Below are positions 17,240 to 25,878 of a stretch of 41,214 nt of DNA, one piece after another. Each line of letters opens with the position of its first letter. The stretch's first letter is position 1. Below the pieces are notes generated by a model. The model did not search any database. It saw nothing but the letters and a program-made list of their open reading frames with translations, and was not told the DNA's origin. The translations under genes and the position numbers were made by a program. The DNA is from JBHHZJ01 sp046758005 (GTDB lineage Bacteria; Pseudomonadota; Alphaproteobacteria; Kiloniellales; J153): positions 1 through 41,214 of the forward strand of contig JBHHZJ010000019.1 in NCBI GenBank assembly GCA_046758005.1, in the 5' to 3' direction.

Positions 17240-18448
17240 ATGCAGGAGACCAAGACCGGCACCCTGGAGCGCGCCCCGCGCGCCGCGGGGCGGACGACCG
17301 GGAACCACAGGTTCACGGACGTGCTTGCGGTCGTGCGGGCGCTGCGGCCCAGTTATCCCGTTTACTGCCTGCGTCCGGAGGTGCTGGCGCAGACGACGCG
17401 CCGGTTCATTTCCATGTTTCCCGGCCGCGTGCTCTACGCCGTAAAGTGCAATCCGCATCCCATGGTCCTGGACGCGCTGTACCGGGCGGGAATTCGCCAC
17501 TTCGACACCGCCTCGCTGCCCGAGATCGCCCAGATCTGCGAGACCTATCCGAACGCGCAGGCGTACTTCATGCATCCGGTGAAGGGACGGGCGGTGATCA
17601 AGACCGCGCACACGGTCTACGGGATCCGGCATTTCGTGGTCGACCACGACAGCGAGCTCGACAAGGTGATCGAGGAGACCGGCGACCGGGATCTGGTCGT
17701 CATCGTGCGCCTGAAGACGCCCGGCTCCGAGCGGACGCTCTACGACCTGTCGTCCAAGTTCGGCGCACCGCCCGAGGAGGGAGCCGCGCTCCTGCGCGCG
17801 GCGGCGGCGCGGGGCTGCCGCACCGGCCTCGCCTTCCACGTCGGCTCCCAATGCGGCGACCCCAAGGCGTACCGCCGGGCGCTCGCCCTGGCCGGGGAGA
17901 CGATCGCGCGCGCCGGGGTGGACCTCGATTGCCTGGACGTGGGCGGCGGGTTCCCGGCGACCTACGCGAACGCGAAGGTCCCGCCGCTGGAGGACTACAT
18001 GGCCGAAATCCGCGCCGGCCTGAAGGACCTCGGCCTGAAGGCGACGGTCGAGGTCTTCGCCGAGCCGGGCCGGGCGCTGGTCGCCGACGGCTGTTCGCTG
18101 CTCACCCAGGTGCAACTGCGCAAGGACGACCGCCTGTACATCAACGACGGCATCTACGGCAGCCTGTCCGAGATGGTGCAGGTGAACATCCGCATGCCGG
18201 CGCGTCTCATCCGGCTCGACGCGCCGGTCTCGGCGCGCACGCGCCCCTTCACCTTGAACGGGCCGACCTGCGATTCCCTCGACGTGGTGCCGGGCACCTT
18301 CGCACTGCCCGAGGACGTGCGCGAAGGCGACTGGATCGAGATCGACCAGGTGGGCGCCTATTCCAACGCGCTGGCCACCCGGTTCAACGGCTTCGCCCCG
18401 GAGACCTTCGTCGAGGTGTACGACGCGCCGCCGGCGATCGCGCGGTGA
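17240..18448 (+). CDS. Ornithine/lysine-type PLP decarboxylase (fold III)
   Basis: A 402-residue alanine-racemase-fold decarboxylase of the ornithine/diaminopimelate decarboxylase family. Lys69 in YAVKCNP forms the PLP aldimine; HVGSQ, the glycine-rich DVGGGFP, EPGR and the catalytic Cys344 in GPTCDSLD, then GAYS near the C-terminus, all match eukaryotic-type ornithine decarboxylases. The GPTCDSLD form favours ornithine or lysine over diaminopimelate. Product would be putrescine (or cadaverine). The ATG at 17240 follows aaggggag. It lies 15 bases after malonyl-CoA decarboxylase and its stop overlaps a possible GTG start of the next gene. A connection between polyamine and malonate metabolism is not obvious; co-transcription may simply be positional. 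Confidence 0.88.
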   Translation: MQETKTGTLERAPRAAGRTTGNHRFTDVLAVVRALRPSYPVYCLRPEVLAQTTRRFISMFPGRVLYAVKCNPHPMVLDALYRAGIRHFDTASLPEIAQICETYPNAQAYFMHPVKGRAVIKTAHTVYGIRHFVVDHDSELDKVIEETGDRDLVVIVRLKTPGSERTLYDLSSKFGAPPEEGAALLRAAAARGCRTGLAFHVGSQCGDPKAYRRALALAGETIARAGVDLDCLDVGGGFPATYANAKVPPLEDYMAEIRAGLKDLGLKATVEVFAEPGRALVADGCSLLTQVQLRKDDRLYINDGIYGSLSEMVQVNIRMPARLIRLDAPVSARTRPFTLNGPTCDSLDVVPGTFALPEDVREGDWIEIDQVGAYSNALATRFNGFAPETFVEVYDAPPAIAR

Positions 18449-18462
18449 CCGGAACCGCCGCA

Positions 18463-19311
18463 ATGCGCGCGCGCGCCGTGCTCGGCCTGTCGGCGGCCGG
18501 GTTCCACCGCATGGCCTACACCGAATGGGGCGCGCCGCAGGCCGAACGGGTGGCGGTCTGCGTCCACGGCCTGACGCGCAACGGACGCGACTTCGACCGG
18601 CTCGCCGCGCGGCTGGCCGAGGCCGGCTGGCGCGGCGTGTGTCCGGACGTGGTCGGGCGCGGGCGGAGCGACTGGCTGGCCGACCCGGCCGGGTACGGCT
18701 ATCCCCAGTACCTCGCGGACATGACCGTGCTGATCGCCCGGCTCGACGTCGAGGCGGTCGACTGGATCGGCACCTCGATGGGCGGGCTGATCGGCATGCT
18801 CATGGCCGCTCAGGCGCAAACCCCGGTCCGGCGCCTCGTGGTCAACGACGTCGGTCCCTTCATCCCGAAGGCGTCGCTCGAGCGGATCGCAAGCTACGTC
18901 GGCGCCGACCCGCGCTTCGCCGATCTCGCCGCGGCCGAAGCCTACTTCCGCAAGGTGCACGCGCCCTTCGGCGACCTGAGCGACGATGACTGGTGCCGCG
19001 TGACCGAGTCCAGCGTCCGGCCGGCGGAGGGCGGCGGCTTGCGGCCGCGCTACGACCCGAGGATCGCCGCGCCGTTCAAGAAGGGCCCGATCGAGGACGT
19101 GGACCTGTGGGCGATCTGGGACCGCATCCGCTGCCCCGTTCTCGTGCTGCGCGGGGCGGAGTCCGACCTCCTCCTGCCCGAGACGGCGGCGGAGATGACC
19201 CGCCGCGGACCGCGCGCCGAACTCGTGGAGATTCCGGGCTGCGGCCACGCGCCGGCGCTGCTCGACGACCGCCAGACGGGGCTGATTCGGGATTGGCTGT
19301 TGCGCGGTTGA
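18463..19311 (+). CDS. Alpha/beta hydrolase
   Basis: A 282-residue alpha/beta-hydrolase-fold protein. The oxyanion motif is CVHGLTRNGRDFD, the nucleophile elbow GTSMGG (Ser), the acid is in the LVLRGAESDLLL segment, and the catalytic His is in GCGHAPAL. The opening GLSAAGFHRMAYTEWG is conserved in a subfamily of proteobacterial hydrolases of unknown substrate. The ATG at 18463 has a ggaa 8 bases upstream; an alternative GTG at 18445 would overlap the previous stop (GTGA). It is the last gene of the rightward run that starts at dctP. Esterase or similar activity is inferred only from the fold. Confidence 0.85.
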   Translation: MRARAVLGLSAAGFHRMAYTEWGAPQAERVAVCVHGLTRNGRDFDRLAARLAEAGWRGVCPDVVGRGRSDWLADPAGYGYPQYLADMTVLIARLDVEAVDWIGTSMGGLIGMLMAAQAQTPVRRLVVNDVGPFIPKASLERIASYVGADPRFADLAAAEAYFRKVHAPFGDLSDDDWCRVTESSVRPAEGGGLRPRYDPRIAAPFKKGPIEDVDLWAIWDRIRCPVLVLRGAESDLLLPETAAEMTRRGPRAELVEIPGCGHAPALLDDRQTGLIRDWLLRG

Positions 19312-19329
19312 GGCCGGCGGGCGCGGCGC

Positions 19330-19956
19330 TCAACGGACCGGGTTCTCGGGGCCGCGGCCGCGGTATTCGTCGATGAAGGCGGCCGCCGCCGCCGGGTCGA
19401 AGCCGTCGAGCTCGAGCACCTTGCGCCAAGCGGTCAGCACCACGTCGCGCCCGAGCCCGGAGAACGGGGTTGCGATCACGCCGTCCCAGTGGCCATCGTA
19501 GAGCGCAGCCCAGTCCTTCAACCGGTCGAGGACGTCCGCCCCCGGGTCGTCGTAGTAGATGACGATGTGACCGTGCTCGAGCGCGTGCACGATCCGGGTC
19601 GCGCGTTGGGGCTGGTCGTAGAATCCGGGATCGGTCGGAACCGGGTCGTGCGGCCCCGAGGTCGGGAACTCGGCGGCGTACTTGTGGCGTTCGCCCGGCT
19701 GCAGGTGGCTTTGCCCGTCGTTGGGCAAGGTCTCGACCCGGGCGAGCGCGGACCGGCCTTTTGCGGCAAGCGCGAAAAACTCGTTCTCCGTCTGGGTGTT
19801 CCGCCACCAGAACACGCCCGCCGCAACCACCGCCAGAACCGCGATCGCCGCCAGCGCCACGTTGAGGCGGCCCGTTCCCTTGCCCGCGGGACCGCCCCAG
19901 TCGATCTTGGCGCCTTGGGCGCGCGCGGCGCGTTTTCTGCTCCTGGCCTTGGGCAT
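19330..19956 (-). CDS. DUF3105 membrane-anchored protein
   Basis: A 208-residue DUF3105 protein. A basic N-terminus (KARSRKRAARAQ) precedes one membrane helix (about residues 33-52), and the rest is predicted to be exported. The domain motifs are seen: YAAEFPTSGPHDPVP, GFYDQPQ and the characteristic VHALEHGHIVIYY, whose His/Glu/His residues look like a metal site. Function of the family is unknown. The ATG at 19956 (MPKARSRK) is chosen because of the ggaag upstream; the frame is open to 19986. The gene converges with the hydrolase, with an 18-base gap. Confidence 0.85.
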   Translation of the reverse strand: MPKARSRKRAARAQGAKIDWGGPAGKGTGRLNVALAAIAVLAVVAAGVFWWRNTQTENEFFALAAKGRSALARVETLPNDGQSHLQPGERHKYAAEFPTSGPHDPVPTDPGFYDQPQRATRIVHALEHGHIVIYYDDPGADVLDRLKDWAALYDGHWDGVIATPFSGLGRDVVLTAWRKVLELDGFDPAAAAAFIDEYRGRGPENPVR

Positions 19957-20103
19957 GGCGCGTTCTTCCGTGGTTCCTCTCCGCACGAAACGTCGAGCGG
20001 CCCAGCCTGCGCCGGGCCGGCGGGCCTATGGTCCAGGTCGGACGGCCGTAAATCAAGCGTTGTTGCAGGCCGGCGCGCGGGAGACGGCGGGCGGCGGCCG
20101 GGG

Positions 20104-20661
20104 TCAGGCGAAAAGGCGGTCGATGTCGTCCTGGGAGATCGTATCGCCCGGGCGCTGCGGGCCTTCGAGCGTCACGCCGTCGTCGATCACGTCGTCGTCC
20201 TCGATATCGAGCGTCTTGCCGATGGTCTCGATCGCCGTCCGCCCGCAGATGTCGGCCATGGCGTTGACCCGCTCCTCGACGAAGCGCAGCGAGCGGACGA
20301 CCCTGGAGACCCGCTGACCGGTGAGGTCCTGGAAGCTGCACGCCTCCATCGCCTCGGTCGTCTTTTCCGTAATTCGGTCGCACGCGGCGTCGATCTGGTC
20401 CGCGGCGGGATGGGCGCGCAGAGTCTCGACCGAGGCGTCGATCGCCTCCATCGCGGCCAGGATCGTATCGGTGGCCTCCGCGGTCGAGGTGATGATGGCG
20501 TCGAGCCGGCCGGCCATGCCCTCGAAGCGGGTCTGGCTGTCCTTGTGCTGCGCGATCCCCGCGATCTCCTTGCGCAGGCGCTCGATGTAATGGATCAGGT
20601 TGAGGACCTCCGAGTGCAGCTTTTTGTCGAGCTCACTCGGCCTGCTGTTTCCCGATGTCAT
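20104..20661 (-). CDS. CheZ-like protein phosphatase with FliM-like C-terminal peptide
   Basis: A 185-residue helical protein of the CheZ family, which dephosphorylates CheY-P. The catalytic signature EACSFQDLTGQRVSRVV places Asp112 and Gln116 at the same spacing as Asp143/Gln147 of E. coli CheZ. Long amphipathic helices (about 10-140) fit the CheZ four-helix bundle. After an acidic linker (about 152-172) the protein ends ISQDDIDRLFA, which resembles the N-terminal CheY-binding peptide of FliM (LSQAEIDALL). The ATG at 20661 gives MTSGNSRPSELD; an upstream start at 20736 cannot be excluded and the ribosome-binding site is weak. No other chemotaxis or flagellar gene lies in the window, so its response-regulator partner is unknown. 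Confidence 0.85.
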   Translation of the reverse strand: MTSGNSRPSELDKKLHSEVLNLIHYIERLRKEIAGIAQHKDSQTRFEGMAGRLDAIITSTAEATDTILAAMEAIDASVETLRAHPAADQIDAACDRITEKTTEAMEACSFQDLTGQRVSRVVRSLRFVEERVNAMADICGRTAIETIGKTLDIEDDDVIDDGVTLEGPQRPGDTISQDDIDRLFA

Positions 20662-20830
20662 TTTCGTGTTCGCTGTGAGGGGTATCCCGGCGGGTTCGCA
20701 CCGCAAACGAAGGCCGCGGGGTCGTGCCGCGGACATCGTTCCTACGATCGGGCGACGCTAGCAGCGCAGGGTGAACGCTTGGTTAAGTACACGCGGTCGT
20801 GTGCGTGGCCGGCGCCCAGGGCGCGGCGGG

Positions 20831-21907
20831 TCAACCGGCCTTGAGGCGCTCGGCCGCCTCGACGGCGGCGTAGGTCAGGATCGCGTCGGCGCCGGCCCGC
20901 TTGAACGCCAGCAGGCTCTCCATCACGACCTTGTCGTTGTCGAGCCAGCCGTTGGCCGCCGCGGCCTTGAGCATCGCGTACTCGCCGCTCACCTGATAGA
21001 CCAGGGTCGGCACGGCGAAGGCGTCCTTCACCCGGCGGACAACGTCGAGGTAAGGCAGGCCGGGCTTGACCATCACCATGTCGGCCCCTTCCTGAAGGTC
21101 GAGGGCGACCTCGCGCAGCGCCTCGTCGGCGTTGGCCGGATCCATCTGGTAGGTCTTCTTGTCGCCGACCAGGAAGCCGCCGGACCCCACGGCGTCGCGG
21201 AACGGACCGTAGAAGGCGCTGGCGTATTTGGCCGAGTAGGCGAGGATGCGCACGTCCTGGCGACCGGCACCGTCGAGCGCCGACCGGATGGCGCCGATGC
21301 GCCCGTCCATCATGTCCGAGGGCGCAATCACGTCGCAGCCCGCCTCGGCCTGGACCAGCGCCTGCCGGCACAGCACCTCGAGCGTCTCGTCGTTCAGGAT
21401 CCTGCCGTCGCGGACCAAGCCGTCGTGGCCGTCGCTGTTGTAGGGATCGAGGGCCACGTCGCAGATGACGCCGAGTTCGGGGAAGGCCGCCTTGATCTTG
21501 CGAATCGCCCGGCAGACCAGGTTGTCCGGGTTGACCGCCTCGGCGCACTCGGGCGTGCGCAGGCCCGGGTCGATGTGCGGGAAGACGGCCAGCGCCGGGA
21601 GCCCGAGCTCGGCCGCCGGGCCGACGGCCTCGATCAAACGGTCCGGGCCGTAACGGCGCACGCCCGGCATCGACTCGACCGCGCTCTCTCCGGCCCCGTC
21701 CTGGACGAAGACGGGCCAGATCAGGTCGTCGACCGACAGGCGGCACTCGGCCACCAGCCGCCGTGTCCAGGCATCGGCGCGGTTGCGCCGCAGGCGCACG
21801 GTCGGATAGGCGCCGAGCGCCTCGGGCGCGCGCCCGGCCCGGGGCGCGCCGGCCTCGCGCGGCACGGCGCGCAGGAACGCATTCGATTCGGTCTTTGCGC
21901 TTGCCAT
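20831..21907 (-). CDS. hemB: Delta-aminolevulinic acid dehydratase (porphobilinogen synthase)
   Basis: A 358-residue cytoplasmic enzyme that joins two 5-aminolevulinates into porphobilinogen for heme and other tetrapyrroles. Schiff-base lysines are Lys227 (YSAKYAS) and Lys281 (MVKPGLPYLD). The metal-site stretch (150-163) is DVALDPYNSDGHDG, with Ala/Asp/Asp in place of the Zn-binding Cys triad, so it belongs to the Zn-independent, Mg-activated class common in alphaproteobacteria. The ATG at 21907 (MASAKTESNAF) has a gaggga site; the open frame extends upstream but homology starts near residue 30. Divergent from the dCTP-deaminase-like gene. Confidence 0.95.
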   Translation of the reverse strand: MASAKTESNAFLRAVPREAGAPRAGRAPEALGAYPTVRLRRNRADAWTRRLVAECRLSVDDLIWPVFVQDGAGESAVESMPGVRRYGPDRLIEAVGPAAELGLPALAVFPHIDPGLRTPECAEAVNPDNLVCRAIRKIKAAFPELGVICDVALDPYNSDGHDGLVRDGRILNDETLEVLCRQALVQAEAGCDVIAPSDMMDGRIGAIRSALDGAGRQDVRILAYSAKYASAFYGPFRDAVGSGGFLVGDKKTYQMDPANADEALREVALDLQEGADMVMVKPGLPYLDVVRRVKDAFAVPTLVYQVSGEYAMLKAAAANGWLDNDKVVMESLLAFKRAGADAILTYAAVEAAERLKAG

Positions 21908-22413
21908 GGCTCCCTCGCGCGCCACGCAACCGGGCGCGCCTCTCTCTCTCCTGTTTCCTGGCCGGCGCAGTCTAGAGCGCCGCCCCGGTGGCAACAAGCG
22001 AAGTGCGTCGAGTGAGTACGAGCATGCGCGGCGGCGATATTCCGGGTCTGAGGTCGGTCCATAATTCGAAATGAGGGACTTGGCGACCGAGTGGCTCGGC
22101 TATCGGCGCGCCTGTGGATTTTCGGGGATATCGTGAACAATCCGGACAAAGCATTGAAGGGTCAAACGAATCCATTTATTGAGCGGCATATGGTGCCCGA
22201 TTAAGCTGATGGCGGAGTCGGAAGAGGCATATCCGCTTGGATGTTGAGAGCCTGGGATCGGTGCCTGTTGCCGCTCCCGGTTCCCGCCCGGGCAGCGTGC
22301 AGGAAGCGGCAGGAAGGGCGAGGGAGGAATTTGGTTCCTCGACCGCTATCCGCGGTACGGCGAGCTGGAACGAATCGAATGAAACAGGCTCCGCCGAAGG
22401 AAGCGCAGCAACG
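21908..22413. other. Gene-free stretch, divergent promoter region
   Basis: About 506 bases between the hemB and dCTP-deaminase-like start codons. GC content drops from about 22000 onward. In-frame codons upstream of 22414 (from 22237) give a low-complexity Gly/Ala/Ser/Glu-rich sequence without family similarity, so I treat it as leader. Short dyads (gcgga/tccgc, about 22206-22230) are unconvincing. I see no RNA gene. Confidence 0.5.
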
Positions 22414-23571
22414 ATGAACGAGTCTGCGATACAGGCCGTCTTGCCCATAATCGGCGAGGCCCGGGAGCGGTTTTCTGGGATTCTGCCGGCGCAGGAAATC
22501 AAGAACCTAATCGATCGGGGCGAGATCAATGCGCTGGGAGACATTCCATCGGCGCAGATCCAGCCGGCGAGCCTCGATCTGCGGTTGGGTGATGTCGCAT
22601 ATCGCGTTCCCGCCAGTTTTCTTCCCGGCAAGCAATGCAAGGTGGAGGAAAAGGTTCTGGCACTTGCGGACGCGCGGATCGACCTGACGGCGGGCGCCAT
22701 CCTCGAAACAGGCCAGGTATACATTGCTCGACTGCAAGAAAACCTTCGCTTGCGAAAGCGCCATTCCGCTATCGCGAATCCTAAGAGTTCGACCGGGCGG
22801 ATCGATGTCTTCGCCAGGCTGATCACTGATTTCGGCACCGAGTTCGACAACATTCGGGAGAGGTATTGCGGACCATTGTGGGCGGAGATCGCACCGCGTT
22901 CGTTCAATGTGCGGGTGCGTAGCGGCTCGCGTCTTGTCCAGATCAGAATCAAGCGAGGCACGCCCCCGTCGAACGAGACGTTCCTGCGCAGACTGGATAG
23001 TGAATTGCGCCTCGTTCGGGCCGAAGGGCGCGCGGCGGATATTAAAGACGGTGGCTATGTCATAACGGTCGATATTGTTGGCGACCCTGTTTCGAGAGTG
23101 ATCGGATACAAAGCCAAGAGCACGTCGAAGATTATCGATGTTGACAGGAGAAACTTTTACGATCCCCTAGAGTTCTGGGAGCCGGTTTATAGACCAGACG
23201 CCCCAGGAATAATCTTGGCCCCGGATGATTTTCATATACTGGCGTCGAACGAACTCATCGCGGTGCCTTCCGACTTTGCCGCCGACATGGTTCCTTATGA
23301 CACCCTCGTGGGAGAGTTCAGGGTCCACTATGCAGGATTCTTCGACCCCGGTTTCGGATACGTCGACGGCGGCCCGGTAGGAACGCGTGCGGTATTGGAA
23401 GTTCGTTCCCATGAAGTGCCGTTCATGATCGAGCATGGACAAGTGGTCGGGCGTCTCATGGTCGACACGCTCACTCAAGCATCCGAAAAGTCTTATGGCG
23501 CCGCGATCGGGTCTTCCTATCACCGGCAGGATCTAACCCTCAGCAAGCACTTCAAGCGGGCGGCTCTCTAG
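22414..23571 (+). CDS. dcd: dCTP-deaminase-like protein, two-domain form
   Basis: A 385-residue protein of the alphaproteobacterial 2'-deoxycytidine 5'-triphosphate deaminase type, in which two dUTPase/Dcd-fold domains are joined. The first half starts GILPAQEIKNLIDRGEI and has SAQIQPASLDLRLG and NPKSSTGRIDVFAR (the SSxGR dCTP-deaminase motif). The second half has FFDPGFGYVDGGP and LEVRSHEVPFMIEHGQVVG. Expected reaction is dCTP to dUTP for dTMP supply, in the cytoplasm. The ATG at 22414 (MNESAIQAVLPI) is taken as start, with aaggaag upstream. Base composition is much lower in GC (close to 45-50% around 23040-23160) than the flanking genes, with many AT-ending codons, suggesting transfer or relaxed codon selection. 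Confidence 0.83.
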   Translation: MNESAIQAVLPIIGEARERFSGILPAQEIKNLIDRGEINALGDIPSAQIQPASLDLRLGDVAYRVPASFLPGKQCKVEEKVLALADARIDLTAGAILETGQVYIARLQENLRLRKRHSAIANPKSSTGRIDVFARLITDFGTEFDNIRERYCGPLWAEIAPRSFNVRVRSGSRLVQIRIKRGTPPSNETFLRRLDSELRLVRAEGRAADIKDGGYVITVDIVGDPVSRVIGYKAKSTSKIIDVDRRNFYDPLEFWEPVYRPDAPGIILAPDDFHILASNELIAVPSDFAADMVPYDTLVGEFRVHYAGFFDPGFGYVDGGPVGTRAVLEVRSHEVPFMIEHGQVVGRLMVDTLTQASEKSYGAAIGSSYHRQDLTLSKHFKRAAL

Positions 23572-23714
23572 ACGCCCATCGCACCGGAACCGTATCGAGG
23601 AGTTGACAAGCCGGTCGGTCGGATCGTGCGCTTCCGAGCGCATGCGATGAGGAGGTCGCATGGGCGACCACGGCTCGGGCCATTTGCAGGTGCACGGCCG
23701 AACTTGTTTCGCTG

Positions 23715-24854
23715 CTACCGTGCCGCCAACGCTTCGATCAACGCGTTGACCTCGGCCGGCTTCTCCATGTGGACCATGTGCCCGGCGGACTCGAGGACGT
23801 GGACCGCGACGTTGGCCGGCAGGCGCGCGGCGTGGTCCGCGGGAACGATTCGGTCTTCCCGGCCCCAGACGACCTGCGCGGGCACGGTGAGGGCGGCCAG
23901 GCGCGGGCGCAGCACGGCATCCTGACGCCCGCCCGGGAAAGCGGCCCGCGCCACGGCGGCGAGCGCCCGCTCGACCCCGTCGAGGCGCTTGTACCTGAGC
24001 ACGTCCTCGACCATGTCGCGGCTGATCAGCCCCGGATCGGCGAACAGCAGCGCGAGCACCGCCTTCATCTCCTTGCGCCGGCCCGCGCGGATGAAGCCCT
24101 CGACGTAGTCCATGTTGATCTCGGGCCCGAGTCCGGCCGGGGCGATCAGGGTGAGGCTGGCCGCCCGGTCGGGACGGTCGAGCGCGAGTTGGAGCGCGAT
24201 CGCCCCGCCGAGCGAGTGGCCGACCAGGTGCGCCCGTGCGATTCCGACCGCTTCCAGGGCGGCGGCCAGAATTGCGGCGAACCAGGCCACCTCGCCGGTG
24301 CCCACGTCCTTGCCCGAGCGGCCGTGGCCGGGCAGGTCGAGGGCGTAGACGGCGTGCCGCGCGGCCAGCGCCGGCTGGTTGAACAGCCAGTTGTTGAGGT
24401 CGCCGCCGAAGCCATGCACGAGGACGAGCGGCGCGCCGTCGCCGTCGCCCATGCGCACGTAGCTGATCGGCACGCCGCCCGCCTCGACCGTCTCCGGTTC
24501 GGCCGGCCCGCCGTCCGCGCGCTCGGCCGCCTCGGCGGCGAAACGCTCGGCGAACTCGGCGACGTAGGCGTCGATCGCCGCGTCGGAGACCTCGGGTCCG
24601 GCGAGCACGGCGAGCAACGCGCCGACCGGCGCGCTCGCGCCCTCCGGCACGACGTGCCGGCGCAACAGCCCGGCGGCCGGGGACTCGAGCACGTTGGTGA
24701 TCTTGGTGGTCTCGATGTCCACCAGGTCGCCGCCGGCCCGAATCTCGGCGCCCTCGGCGGCGTGCCAGGCGACGACCGTGCCCTCGGTCATCGCCAGGCC
24801 CCACTTCGGCATGACGACGGGGCGAATGTCCCCCGCCGCCGGACCCTCGGCCAT
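23715..24854 (-). CDS. acoC: Acetoin dehydrogenase-type E2 (lipoyl domain plus alpha/beta hydrolase)
   Basis: A 379-residue protein with an N-terminal biotinyl/lipoyl domain (about 11-87; lipoyl Lys51 in DIETTKITN) and a C-terminal alpha/beta-hydrolase domain (about 128-379) with LVHGFGGDLNNW, the nucleophile Ser214 in VGHSLGG, the WGREDRIVP acid loop and the final His in SAGHMVHMEKP. This lipoyl-hydrolase fusion replaces the usual CAT acyltransferase domain and is the hallmark of AcoC of acetoin dehydrogenase complexes. It would accept the acetyl unit from E1 and pass it to CoA. The ATG overlaps the E1beta stop in TGATG, so translation is coupled. There is no peripheral-subunit-binding domain. 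Confidence 0.88.
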   Translation of the reverse strand: MAEGPAAGDIRPVVMPKWGLAMTEGTVVAWHAAEGAEIRAGGDLVDIETTKITNVLESPAAGLLRRHVVPEGASAPVGALLAVLAGPEVSDAAIDAYVAEFAERFAAEAAERADGGPAEPETVEAGGVPISYVRMGDGDGAPLVLVHGFGGDLNNWLFNQPALAARHAVYALDLPGHGRSGKDVGTGEVAWFAAILAAALEAVGIARAHLVGHSLGGAIALQLALDRPDRAASLTLIAPAGLGPEINMDYVEGFIRAGRRKEMKAVLALLFADPGLISRDMVEDVLRYKRLDGVERALAAVARAAFPGGRQDAVLRPRLAALTVPAQVVWGREDRIVPADHAARLPANVAVHVLESAGHMVHMEKPAEVNALIEALAAR

Positions 24855-25864
24855 CAACCGCGCCCCGCCACCTCGCGCACCGCCGCCTCGATCTTGTCCG
24901 GAGTCGGGATGTAGAGGTCCTCGAGCTGCGGGGCGAAGGGGACCGGCGTATGCGGCGGGCTGACGATCCTGATCGGCCCCTTGAGCGCATCGAAGGCGTC
25001 CTGCGCCACCAGCGCCGAGATGTCGGTGGCCATGTTGCAGCGCGGGCTGGCCTCGTCGACCACAACCAGGCGGCCCGTCTCCTCGACGCTCTCGATGATG
25101 GTGTCGGTGTCGAGCGGCGAGGTCGTGCGCGGGTCGATCACGGTGCACGACACGCCGTCCCTGGCCAGCTTGTCCGCGACCTCGTTGGCGAACGTCACCA
25201 TGCGCCCGATCGCCACGATCGTCACGTCGTCGCCCTCGCGGGTGAGATTGGCCTCGCCGAAGGGGATGGTGTAGGGCTCGTCCGGCACCTCTTCCTCGTC
25301 GTCGTACATCACCTTGTGCTCGAAGAAGATGACCGGATCGTCGTCGCGGATCGACTGGATCATCAGCCCCTTGGCCTCGTAGGGCGAGGAGGGGATGACG
25401 ACCTTCAGGCCCGGCACGTGGGTGAAGATCGGATACAGGCACTGGCTGTGCTGGCTGGCCGCGCGGAAGCCGGCGCCGTACATGGTCCGGATGACGAGCG
25501 GTGTCGCCGCCCGGCCGCCGAACATGTAGCGGAACTTGCCGGCCTGGTTGAAGATCTGGTCGAAGCACACGCCCATGAAGTCGACGAACATGAGCTCCGC
25601 CACCGGGCGCAGGCCGGTCGCCGCCGCGCCGGCGGCCGCGCCGATGAAGGCGCTCTCGCTGATCGGGGTGTCGAGCACCCGCTCGCGCCCGAACTCGGGC
25701 ATCAGGCCCTTGGTCACGCCGAGCACGCCGCCCCAGGCGTCGTCCTCGCCGGGCGCGCCCAGACCGCCGGCATTGTCCTCGCCCATGACGATGACGGTCG
25801 GATCGCGGCGCATCTCCTGCGCGAGGGCTTCGTTGATCGCCTGGCGGAAGGATTTCTTTGGCAT
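24854..25864 (-). CDS. acoB: TPP-dependent dehydrogenase E1 component, beta subunit (acetoin type)
   Basis: A 336-residue beta subunit of a thiamine-diphosphate-dependent dehydrogenase. It has the transketolase-like pyrimidine-binding domain, with VIVMGEDNAGGLGAPGE (the glutamate that activates TPP), DTPISESAFIGAAAGAAATG, ELMFVDFMGVCFDQI, and the C-terminal transketolase domain VIDPRTTSPLDTDTI. It pairs with the alpha subunit 14 bases upstream and with the E2. Family identity (E1beta) is firm; the choice of acetoin rather than pyruvate or a branched-chain 2-oxoacid rests on the E2 domain type. The ATG at 25864 has a ggaggcc site. Confidence 0.9.
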   Translation of the reverse strand: MPKKSFRQAINEALAQEMRRDPTVIVMGEDNAGGLGAPGEDDAWGGVLGVTKGLMPEFGRERVLDTPISESAFIGAAAGAAATGLRPVAELMFVDFMGVCFDQIFNQAGKFRYMFGGRAATPLVIRTMYGAGFRAASQHSQCLYPIFTHVPGLKVVIPSSPYEAKGLMIQSIRDDDPVIFFEHKVMYDDEEEVPDEPYTIPFGEANLTREGDDVTIVAIGRMVTFANEVADKLARDGVSCTVIDPRTTSPLDTDTIIESVEETGRLVVVDEASPRCNMATDISALVAQDAFDALKGPIRIVSPPHTPVPFAPQLEDLYIPTPDKIEAAVREVAGRG

Positions 25865-25878
25865 CGTTCCGGCCTCCC

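Noticed and set aside
15689..18463. A frame of over 900 codons on the minus strand opposite malonyl-CoA decarboxylase and the ornithine-decarboxylase-like gene
   Set aside because: Spans two well-supported genes on the other strand and has only low-complexity composition; codon-bias shadow.
22180..22310. tRNA-like segment (ggttcccgcccgggc near 22280)
   Set aside because: No cloverleaf with acceptor and anticodon stems can be drawn and the T-loop consensus is not met.
22237..22413. Fifty-nine-residue N-terminal extension of the dCTP-deaminase-like protein
   Set aside because: Low-complexity sequence without similarity to the family; the ATG at 22414 is near a ribosome-binding site and gives the expected length.
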